From AP-15 sp963772295 (lineage in GTDB: Bacteria; Pseudomonadota; Alphaproteobacteria; ATCC43930; CGMCC-115725), in the NCBI GenBank assembly GCA_963772295.1, contig CAVYWO010000003.1, positions 171,141-235,140 on the forward strand: 64,000 nt of DNA, written 5' to 3'. The position numbers were made by a program, and so were the translations under genes. Every line of letters starts with the position of its first letter. Within the stretch, counting starts at the first letter, position 1. The notes beneath the pieces are model-generated. The model worked only from the letters and a program-made list of their open reading frames with translations. It ran no database searches and was not told where the DNA came from. Of the stretch, positions 27,337-35,671 are shown one piece after another.

Positions 27337-28041
27337 ATGAAACAAGAGGACTGGCGCGACTGGGAATTCGAGAGCTTGCACGCGACCTTGGTAGCATGCG
27401 TTGGCCATCAATTCGGCGAACAGCCGGAGAAAAACATCGATGCCATCCGTGCAGCGAGAGGCGATTATGGTGATACGGTTGTGCACCGCCTAAATCTTAG
27501 CTCGGACGATGTTGTGATGGATATAGGCTCCGGCTGCGGCTTCGTCGGGCGCAACACTGCTCCACGCGTAAAGAAGCTGTTTTGCGTCGATTTAAGCAAG
27601 ACATTCCTCCAATACTGCCAACATGAACTTGCACAGTTTAACAACGTCGAATGCCACCTCATCGATTACGCAGATTTCTCTGCCGTGCTAGGCAAGGGCA
27701 TCAAGAAGGCGTATAGTACGGCGGTTTGGATTCATTTCAATTTTTATGATATATATCATTATCTGACCGCCCTTAACGCGTTGCTACCAGTTGGGGGCAC
27801 TGTCTACTTCGATTATGCTGACCCTGATGGTATTAAGCTTGGCGACGGCACAAACTTCCGCGCTCACTCTGTGGGGTATCGCTACGATCGCAGCAGTATC
27901 GCCTGCTGTTTAAATTATAATAGCCGCAAAGCCGTGCAGGCTGCTCTTGATCTGACCGGATTTAAACTTATGAAATGGTGGAGAATGGAGGAAGATTGCT
28001 GCTCCGTTCTCGTCCGCAAGGCGTCCGTCGTGCGCCGATAA
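27337..28041 (+). CDS. Class I SAM-dependent methyltransferase
   Basis: About 234 residues from the ATG at 27337 (an in-frame GTG lies at 27316); GAGAAGG precedes it. Motif I is VVMDIGSGCGFVGRN, the acidic end of strand 2 is FCVDLSKTF, and a later strand is YSTAVWIHFNFYD. It is intact and lower in GC than its neighbours (many AT-ending codons, for example ATATATCATTATC near 27750), which suggests acquisition from elsewhere. Likely modifies a sugar or lipid of the local glycan, by context only. Confidence 0.75.
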   Translation: MKQEDWRDWEFESLHATLVACVGHQFGEQPEKNIDAIRAARGDYGDTVVHRLNLSSDDVVMDIGSGCGFVGRNTAPRVKKLFCVDLSKTFLQYCQHELAQFNNVECHLIDYADFSAVLGKGIKKAYSTAVWIHFNFYDIYHYLTALNALLPVGGTVYFDYADPDGIKLGDGTNFRAHSVGYRYDRSSIACCLNYNSRKAVQAALDLTGFKLMKWWRMEEDCCSVLVRKASVVRR

Positions 28042-28564
28042 CTGAGATACAGCTCAGTGCATTGGTCAAGTTCAGCTTCGACGGGGCCGGCGGTTCATCC
28101 CGGATCTCGACGTAGGGTGTGATCACTGGCGGCGCCGTCTCGTCCAATGCGAGCCTCTTGATCATCGGCATCGACGGCGGAAGCTTCGACGCTTCAAGCG
28201 TTGCCAAGACCCTCTCGATACCCCGCCCTGCCCCGGGAGCAACAATCGGGTCGACCTGTTCGACACCGACGATTACCTCAACATCGACGCCAGCATCCGG
28301 TTCAAGACCATGAACCGGAACGTCGCGCTCCGCGACCTAGTCGTCGTGGTCGGCCCGCACCACGGCCACCTTCCTGGCCGAGCGCGTGGATGTTGTTCCG
28401 AGTGAAGGCGGTCGGCGACAAGCCTCGCCGAACCTGATCCGCCTTGAGCTCCCGCGTCGCGATTGTCGGACGGCGCTCGTGGTGGCTTTCAGATTGCCCT
28501 TCGACCCGTGACAAGCGGCCGCTGACGGCCCGCCCGTTCATCGCCGGCAATTTACGCAAAGACA
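28042..28564. other. Remnant stretch between methyltransferase genes
   Basis: Short plus-strand frames such as GGAVSSNASLLIIGIDGGSF and LFDTDDYLNIDASIRFKTMN look like fragments of a coding region broken by indels. No family recognised and no complete gene. Confidence 0.35.
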
Positions 28565-30154
28565 TCAAAGCCAGAACAAGGCCGAAACCGACTCGAAACT
28601 CGCAAGTATCGCCGTATCCATCACATTTAGCTCACGGAGGAATTTCTTGATACCATATTCGCCAAGATCCAAAGTGCGGTACTGCGATACAATGTCGAAG
28701 TATGCGTTTGACAGGAGTTCGGAGGCCGGGTCCAGATTGGTCACTGTGGCGAGACCGGTGGGAGCCGCGTTGAACGCGTGAACCTGGAGATCAGGACGAT
28801 ATCTCTTCAAAATCAAGAGTAGCTTCCACGTATCCCCTGCCCACCAGTCGCGATGTCGGGACTCGACTAGAAGGGTATGATCCTCGAAAACTCGCCGCCC
28901 GATATAAGCATCAGTAGGAATACAGTCGTGAATCAGTATAACTGAATTTCGTTTGCTAAATTTCTCGATATTTATGAAATCTCTGAGCGCTACTTCGAAG
29001 AGATGTAAACCATCAAGAAACGCCATTTCGATGAATGAACCGAACAGCGTTTTTGGATTATATGTCCCAAAAAAAGTGTCGCTACGCATTTGAAACAGCA
29101 GGCAGAATGGCTTTCGACCGGTGATGTCACCATTGATATGAAAGTCTGGATCGATAGCAATCGAAGGGCAGCTGGCAAGGGAAAGCGACTCGCCGCTCAT
29201 TGTGCCGATTTCCAGATAGCTCTTTGGTTGCAGACGTTTATGGAGGACTGATAAGGCTGATAAATAATCTGCCCCGGGATGATCATCAATTGACCAGAAA
29301 GTGGACGCGGCCTTTTCACGCTCCTGCCCCTTCTCCATCGTGATTGTGGCCTTGTCGGCGGGCGGAGGGGCGCTGATGATCGGCCCGGGATCATCGCCGG
29401 GTCTGGCATCGACCGCGCTTATCATTTCAAGTACCTCCGGAATATTGCATTCCCGACTTCCTCAGAGGGCGGGTTCCAGGCGATGCAGATGCTGTATGAG
29501 AACTGCATTGTCGCGGTGAGCGCGATGTAGAAATCATCCCAATTCGGCGAGTGATCGGGATTGTTCAACGAGCGCAGCTCGCACGGGGTCGCATTGGGCG
29601 CGGCAAAGGCAGCGTTGGTTAGCCCCAAATCATAGGGGCCCACGATCAGCCGGGCACCAGCGAAGGTGCGCACCTGCTGCTCGAACGACAGCGCTCGCCG
29701 GCGACAATGCGAAACCCGATCGTCAACAAACGCGCCATCAACTCGGTCTCGTTCGTCATCCGGCAATTGGGGACGCCGAGCCGGGACACTGGATCTTGTC
29801 GCCGGGCGGCTGGATCGGCGTGATCCGGGCCTTGGCCTCGGCAATGCAACAGTGGAATTCGTGTCCCAGCCGCGGTGCCGGTACAGCTTCCAGGCAAAGA
29901 CGACCCTTGGCACCTTCACCAGCGGCGACCGAAACTCATGACCGGCGAATGGGCCCGCGCCATCACGATCTGCTGCGCGCCTCGCGGCCATGCCGTCGCA
30001 GCGTAAGGAGATCAAATGCGAGAGACCGGCCCGATGGAGCGTCGAATCCTGGACCATGCTCTCGGCGACGGCTATGAGGCTAATGTCGCGCGTTGCCAGC
30101 GAGGCCTGTCGGCCAGCCATCGAGATGAGGGCGCTCGCTTCCCTCCTCGCTCAT
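28565..30154 (-). pseudogene. Second GT61-methyltransferase fusion, transferase half destroyed
   Basis: Start MSEEGSERPHLDGWPTGLA at 30154 parallels the start of the 24297-26279 gene. A deletion of about 130 residues leads straight to AESMVQDSTLHRAGLSHLIS, and further indels break the GT61 part (SRLGVPNCRMTNETELMARL lies in another frame). A final slip near 29440 splits off the methyltransferase, which is open from an ATG overlapping the stop (28565-29425, 286 residues). That domain keeps its motifs: YLEIGTMSGESL, AIDPDFHI, FLDGLHLFEV, ILIHDCIPTD. The methyltransferase may still be made alone; the glycosyltransferase cannot be. Confidence 0.75.
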
Positions 30155-30227
30155 CTCGTCTCCCGCGCCCGGTTAGGCAGAACCCGGCATGGTGTTCATG
30201 TCGCTTATTAACGACTGTCGCTCTCGA

Positions 30228-33200
30228 TCAGACCTCGACGAGGATGCTGTGATCTTCGTTGGCGGGCGGCAATCCCGCCGACTCGAGTTCCGTCATGATC
30301 CGATCATACATCCGAAAATAAACCATGGGCTCGAATGTATCACACCCCATCTGCACATCGCCAGCGTCGGCAACGACATCGTCGATAGACATCAGGGTCA
30401 CCGACCCGAAGTCCCGGGCCAATTCCCGGACCGCGTTGTTGTATTCGATGGCCGACTCCCGCGGCAGCAGCGTCTCCTCCCATTTGACCCATTCGTAAGG
30501 GAGGATGACAAACAACCGGGTGCCGTCCGGAATGTCGCCGAACATCCGGCGCAGGATCCCGGTCGCCGTATCGATCGATAAACGTGCTTCGAACGTATAG
30601 TCGGCGCGCAAAACGCCGACGATCTCCAGGATCTCCGCCTTCTGTGCCTCGTCGACGTTTAGCCGGGCGAGGGCTTCGGCGAGTACGTCGTCGGTGATGG
30701 CCGTTAGATCTTCGTAGATATCTAGGTTCATTGGAATCGTGAAGCCCATCGTCTTGTGGCGATAGACGGTCAGGTGAACATCGCCCCATCCCGAATAAAC
30801 TAGGATCGAGCCCGGCGGCGCCGGCGACAAGAACGCGCTGGCGAAGTCCTCTTCGCAGTAGCCCAGCCGGCGCGCCGCATCGTAGAACCCCGGCGGCGCC
30901 GCGCCGAGCGCAAGCCGGAGGAGAGCCGAGCTGTCCCTTTGCAGAAAGAGCGGGGCGCGATACCGGTTGGTCTCGGCGCGAACCAATCCCGAGACCAGCC
31001 GGAAATAGTGGGCGAGGGCGTCGAGATCGCTGCCCCCTCTCAGCCGTACCTCGGGAATGAGCCGAGCCAGGTGCTCGCGCTCGCCCTCTTTCCTTGCCAG
31101 TAACGTGATCCAATCCACGTCTCGGGACTGGACGAGTTCGGTCGACGCCGCGGTGGCCCGGACGATCGGCGGGCTTCCGAGACGCTGGTATAGCCAAGAT
31201 TCGATACCCATACCGCAAATGTATTGTGAGAAACAATAATCGAACAACTGCGTCCCGACCATCCAGTAGTATCCACAATAGCCATAGTCCCCATAATCGT
31301 CGACCACACGGATAAGGCCGGCATGAACCCAATAATGGCTGATCTCACTGCGGATTTGTTGACGGGCCGCCGAGACATCGTCAGGCAGTTGCCGATCGGT
31401 GAAGCGCAACGCGCTCGTATTCTTGATCAGATCGATAACCCGATCGATGTGCGGCGAGACATCGCTGTCGATGATGACGCGGATGTGCGACGCGCGCAAG
31501 AAGGCCTCTTGGTCGGTGTCGGCAGCGGACAGCAGCGCCGCGCTGCGCTGCAACAGCCGGTAGCGAGCGAGCCGCGTGAGTTCGGGCTCGCCGACGCCCT
31601 TGAACCGCGGATCGGTCAAAATTCGCGGCGCGATCGTGCTATCGGCGGTCTGTATTCCCGGGACGAGGGCCGCGACTTCGACCCTGTTCATACGGTCGTC
31701 GTCGATGAACAGGACAGTCGAGGGCAAAACCTCAGCTGCCGCAACGATCGCAGCGACCCTTTCGCCTTTTGCAGTCCAATCGATACTGGGGAAAATGAAA
31801 TAGTCCCAAATGCCGTGCTCTTGCAAGGCCTCTCGGACCGGAGCCGCATCGTTCTTCGAGCAGATCGAGCTCATAATGCCGCGGCGGGCGAGCGTGACAA
31901 CGATGTCGTGCGTCTCTTGGTTGTAAGCGTGAATACCTGCCTCGCCGAGGGTTCCTTCCCAGAACGTCTTATCGAGATCCCAAATCACGAGGCGAACCGG
32001 CTCCCCTGCAGGTGCGACCGGTGCGGACATTGACGGGTCAAGGGGCGGATCGCCGGCCGGACTTGTGACCGCGAAGAAGGGTGCCGATCCCGCGATGTCA
32101 GCCGTCATCTCTTGCTCATGGGCGAGATCGGTCGGTTTTGAGAGGGCGTCCTCGCCGCCGTGTTGCGCCGCCGCCTCGTGCCGTCTCCGAGCCGCCTCCG
32201 GGTCGGGTTCGACGCCGCAACGGCGGGCATAAAGATCGCCGAGGGCGGCTTCGGCTTCGGGCAAACCGTGTTCCGCGGCGCTCCGGTACCAGGTGACAGC
32301 CTGCGCCGGATCGCGCTCGACCCCGTCGCCGGTCAACAGCATCTCCGCCAGATTGTGCTGCGCGTGGCGATCGCCCTGCTCGGCGGCAAGACGATACCAT
32401 TTGGCGGCGGCTGCCCGGTCGCGCTCGACCCCTTGGCCCTGGTAATAGAGCGCACCGAGCTGAAACTGCGCGCCGGCATCACCTTGCTCGGCCACCTTCC
32501 GGAGCCAATCTGCCGCCGCCGCGGCATCCGGAGCGCAGCCGATGCCATTAAAGAGATTATAAGCGACCAGCAGCTGGGCCTCGAGTTGACCTGCCGCCGC
32601 CGCCGCCCGATACCAGTCTGCGGCTTCGCCTTCGCGCGCCTCCGTGCCGTGCCTGCCGGAATAGAGATGGCCGAGCTCCAGGCATGCCGGCCCATGACCG
32701 CGCTCGGCTGCCCGGCGCAGCAGCGCTTCGGCGCGGGCGATGTCATGCGGTATCCCTTGTCCGCGCAGATAAAGCAGGGCGAGCGCGGTTTCGGCCTCGC
32801 TTTCGCCGCGGCCGGCGGAGTGCTCGAGCCAGCGGGACGCGCTCTCGTGATCGCTCGCCGCGCCGTCGCCGACGAGATGCAGATGCGCCGGTCCGACCAG
32901 TGGCGCGGCCAACCCCTGCTCGGCGGCCCGGGCGTACCATTCGACGGCCTTCGCCGGGTCGCGCGCCACGCCCGTCCCGCGAAAATAGCATAGCGCGACG
33001 CTGAGCTGGCCTCCGGCATGTCGTTGTTCGGCCGCCATTTCGAACCAGCGGACGGCTTCACTCCATTGCTGCCGAACCCCTTCGCCGTCGGCGTGGAGCT
33101 GCCCGAGGATGAATTGCGCCTCGGCGCTCGCGGCGCCGGCCGCGGCCTTGTACCAGAGCACCGCTTCCGCCATATCGGATGCCGAGCCCCGGCGAGCATC

Positions 33201-34163
33201 GCAGATTCGCGCCAAACTCAGCATCGCCGCGGCGTGACCGAGCCGCGCCGCGTCGCGGAAACTTGCCTCCGCTGCCGTGTCATCCTGCGCCAAGCCGTCG
33301 CCGCGCAGATAGAGGAGACCGAGGTTGAAGCGGGCGCCGGTATTGTCCTGGCCGGCCGCCTGCCGGAACAATACGGCAGCGCGGCACGGATCGCGCTCGA
33401 CCCCTTGACCCGAGACATACATCAACCCGAGTGCGGTTTGCGCCGCGTCGTTGTTGTGCTCGGCAGCCAATGCGTAGAACCGCGCCGCAGCCGCGAGATC
33501 GACGGCAACCCCGAGCCCGTTCGCATAGATCAGGCCGAGGCCGTATTCGCCCTCGGCGCTTCCTTGCGCGGCGGCCAGTTCATACCAATAGCGGGCTTCG
33601 GCATCGTCCCGGGCGCAGCCCAATCCCCGCAGATACAGCGATCCGAGATTGGCCTGCGCCTCGGCTCGCCCCTGCGCTGCCGCGAGCCGGCTCCAGCGCA
33701 GCGCCTCGGCATAATCGGACGGCACGGAAATCCCGGACGGGAACCACATATCCCGGTTCCATTCGGCCGCCTGCCGATCGTGCGCCAGCGCCGCCCGATA
33801 CCAGTCTTCGCCGGCGCCAGGCTGACCGTGAAGATAGATCAGGCTGAGCTGAAACTGCGCTTCGAGATGGCCCTGCTCAGCCGCGCGGCGGTACCATCGG
33901 ACGGCGTCCGGCGGGTGGCGAATGACGCCCTGTCCAAGAGCATAGGCGAGGCCGAGGCGGTATTGCGCCTCCGGGTTCCCGGCGCGGGCGGCGGCGGCAA
34001 AGCGGCGGAACGCGCTCCCATGGCGCTCCCGGCGCTGCTTCCTCATCGCCCGCGCCAGCTGCCATGCGGCCCGCCGCGCCGCGAGCTTGCGGCGAACCGT
34101 GGCGAAGAGCCGCTCCGCCGCCGGGTCCGCCGATGCCACCGGATCGCAGACGATCGCGCTCAC
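30228..34163 (-). CDS. Sel1-repeat protein fused to an FkbH-like HAD phosphatase/acyl-carrier-type domain
   Basis: 1311 residues. Residues ~50-665 are about 16 Sel1-like repeats (QYRLGLAYALGQGV, QFQLGALYYQGQGVERD and similar), an alpha-solenoid for protein contacts. From roughly residue 700 an FkbH-type HAD-IIIC domain follows: nucleophile motif VIWDLDKTFWEGTLGEAG, then ICSKND and FIDDDRMNRVEV. The last ~400 residues hold a GNAT-like part and an SGNH-like end (TRLFVILPYEWVKWEE). FkbH proteins load a phosphoglycerate-derived unit on a carrier; none is visible here. The start overlaps the HlyD stop (ATGA), so it belongs to the exporter operon. The fusion looks unusual. Confidence 0.8.
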   Translation of the reverse strand: MSAIVCDPVASADPAAERLFATVRRKLAARRAAWQLARAMRKQRRERHGSAFRRFAAAARAGNPEAQYRLGLAYALGQGVIRHPPDAVRWYRRAAEQGHLEAQFQLSLIYLHGQPGAGEDWYRAALAHDRQAAEWNRDMWFPSGISVPSDYAEALRWSRLAAAQGRAEAQANLGSLYLRGLGCARDDAEARYWYELAAAQGSAEGEYGLGLIYANGLGVAVDLAAAARFYALAAEHNNDAAQTALGLMYVSGQGVERDPCRAAVLFRQAAGQDNTGARFNLGLLYLRGDGLAQDDTAAEASFRDAARLGHAAAMLSLARICDARRGSASDMAEAVLWYKAAAGAASAEAQFILGQLHADGEGVRQQWSEAVRWFEMAAEQRHAGGQLSVALCYFRGTGVARDPAKAVEWYARAAEQGLAAPLVGPAHLHLVGDGAASDHESASRWLEHSAGRGESEAETALALLYLRGQGIPHDIARAEALLRRAAERGHGPACLELGHLYSGRHGTEAREGEAADWYRAAAAAGQLEAQLLVAYNLFNGIGCAPDAAAAADWLRKVAEQGDAGAQFQLGALYYQGQGVERDRAAAAKWYRLAAEQGDRHAQHNLAEMLLTGDGVERDPAQAVTWYRSAAEHGLPEAEAALGDLYARRCGVEPDPEAARRRHEAAAQHGGEDALSKPTDLAHEQEMTADIAGSAPFFAVTSPAGDPPLDPSMSAPVAPAGEPVRLVIWDLDKTFWEGTLGEAGIHAYNQETHDIVVTLARRGIMSSICSKNDAAPVREALQEHGIWDYFIFPSIDWTAKGERVAAIVAAAEVLPSTVLFIDDDRMNRVEVAALVPGIQTADSTIAPRILTDPRFKGVGEPELTRLARYRLLQRSAALLSAADTDQEAFLRASHIRVIIDSDVSPHIDRVIDLIKNTSALRFTDRQLPDDVSAARQQIRSEISHYWVHAGLIRVVDDYGDYGYCGYYWMVGTQLFDYCFSQYICGMGIESWLYQRLGSPPIVRATAASTELVQSRDVDWITLLARKEGEREHLARLIPEVRLRGGSDLDALAHYFRLVSGLVRAETNRYRAPLFLQRDSSALLRLALGAAPPGFYDAARRLGYCEEDFASAFLSPAPPGSILVYSGWGDVHLTVYRHKTMGFTIPMNLDIYEDLTAITDDVLAEALARLNVDEAQKAEILEIVGVLRADYTFEARLSIDTATGILRRMFGDIPDGTRLFVILPYEWVKWEETLLPRESAIEYNNAVRELARDFGSVTLMSIDDVVADAGDVQMGCDTFEPMVYFRMYDRIMTELESAGLPPANEDHSILVEV

Positions 34164-35671
34164 GGCTCGCGCATCGCCTGATCAAAGCCGGCCGAGACGC
34201 CGCTGAACAGGTACCAGAACACCGACCGCGTTCCGACATGGATATCGGCGGTCAACGTCGCACCCGGGTAGAGCCGGGCATCCTTTGGCACGTCCTTTAA
34301 CTTGACTTTGGTGATGCTGACGTGGGCCTTGTAAAAGGGGTTGGTGATCGGGGTGGTGCCGCTCTGCACGCCGGGGACGTCGGCGCTCGACGGGTTCTGC
34401 GGGAGCGCGGTCGCCCCCGGCGAGGTCCCCGGGGTGATCGCGCCGGTTGGGGAGGTAGAGCTCACCGGCGTCATCGTGTAGGTACCCTCGCTGATCCAAC
34501 TGACCGTGCCCTCGGCCCAGCCGTGCTCCATATAGTTGTAGGGATCGAGCTTGAGGAGGACGCGGTCGCCCTTGCGGACGAACCCGATATCGACCGGGCT
34601 GATGCCGATTTCGGCCTCGATCGGGGATCGCAGCAGCGCCAGCTCGATGAAATCGTCGCCCGGCTGCAGCACCGAGCCGACCGACAATTTGGACACCCGC
34701 AGCACGATCGCGTCGTCAGGCGCATAAAAGCGCACCACTTCGAGGTGCTTCAGCGCCGCCAGCAACTGCTGCTGCGCCGCGTCGCGCGAATTGCGCGCGG
34801 TCACCATCTCCAGGCTGGTCGAGGCGCGCCACTGCTGGATGTAATTGTCGAGCAGTTCCTGCGTCGATTTGACCTCGTCCTGGGTCACCGGGATATTGTA
34901 GTGGTCATCCTCCTTGTCGCGCGTGATGTCGGTGGTCAAATCCGTCTGCTGCAACAGATTGAGCTTGCTGAACGCCGGCGAGTTCATCAGCCCGAGATAC
35001 ATGTTCTCGATGTCCTGGTTGAGCTTCACGCGCTGGCCATAGCGCGCCTCGTCGTTTGCCAGCTCGACGACCGTGTCCTTGTATTGTTTGATCTGTGCCT
35101 TATAGGAATTCACCTGCGCGTCATATGCCTGTTTGCGTTGCTGGTAATACGAAGTTTGCAGCGCGGCGTATTGTTTTTCGCCCGGTCCGTTGCCGGGGAC
35201 GTAGACGAAGGGCCGTTGCGCCAGCTCGGCCTCGCAGCGCGCGATCTCCGGATCGAGGCTGGCGATTTGCAGGCGCAGCGCGTCGACGTTGGAGGCCGCG
35301 AAGGTCGGGTCGAGCGTCCCCAGCAGCTGGCCTTTTTTGACCCGTTCGCCCTCGTCGACATCGATCGTCTTGATGATCGTTTCATCGAAGGGTTGCATCA
35401 CGACGGTCGGCTCGGTGGTGACGATCTGGCCATAGAGCGAGGTCACCACCCGATTGAGCTGGAACGAACCTGCGATCACCAACAGGCTGACGAACAAGGC
35501 GGCCACGAGCAGCAGCGAGCGGCGGCTGCGGATCGGACCGGCGCCGGCGCGAATTTCGCCGGATTCGGATTGGAAGATCCGAATGATCTCGTCCGCGGTC
35601 GGCTCGGGGACCGCGGTCGGCACGTGGACTGTCGGCTCAGATCGCGTCGCTACGGAGAGGAATGACTTCAT
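34160..35671 (-). CDS. HlyD family type I secretion adaptor
   Basis: About 503 residues from the ATG at 35671. A cytoplasmic N-terminus is followed by one membrane helix (LLLVAALFVSLLVIAGSF), a biotinyl-lipoyl half (VMQPFDETIIKTIDVDEGE, GQLLGTLDP), a long coiled coil (QRKQAYDAQVNSYKAQIKQY), the second lipoyl half (FYAPDDAIVLRVSKLSVGS) and a beta-barrel end. A Pro/Ser/Thr-rich insertion (SPTGAITPGTSPGATALPQN) lies in the barrel region. It bridges the ABC exporter to the outer membrane. The 5' end overlaps the exporter gene by 35 bases and the 3' end the Sel1 gene by 4. Confidence 0.85.
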   Translation of the reverse strand: MKSFLSVATRSEPTVHVPTAVPEPTADEIIRIFQSESGEIRAGAGPIRSRRSLLLVAALFVSLLVIAGSFQLNRVVTSLYGQIVTTEPTVVMQPFDETIIKTIDVDEGERVKKGQLLGTLDPTFAASNVDALRLQIASLDPEIARCEAELAQRPFVYVPGNGPGEKQYAALQTSYYQQRKQAYDAQVNSYKAQIKQYKDTVVELANDEARYGQRVKLNQDIENMYLGLMNSPAFSKLNLLQQTDLTTDITRDKEDDHYNIPVTQDEVKSTQELLDNYIQQWRASTSLEMVTARNSRDAAQQQLLAALKHLEVVRFYAPDDAIVLRVSKLSVGSVLQPGDDFIELALLRSPIEAEIGISPVDIGFVRKGDRVLLKLDPYNYMEHGWAEGTVSWISEGTYTMTPVSSTSPTGAITPGTSPGATALPQNPSSADVPGVQSGTTPITNPFYKAHVSITKVKLKDVPKDARLYPGATLTADIHVGTRSVFWYLFSGVSAGFDQAMREP

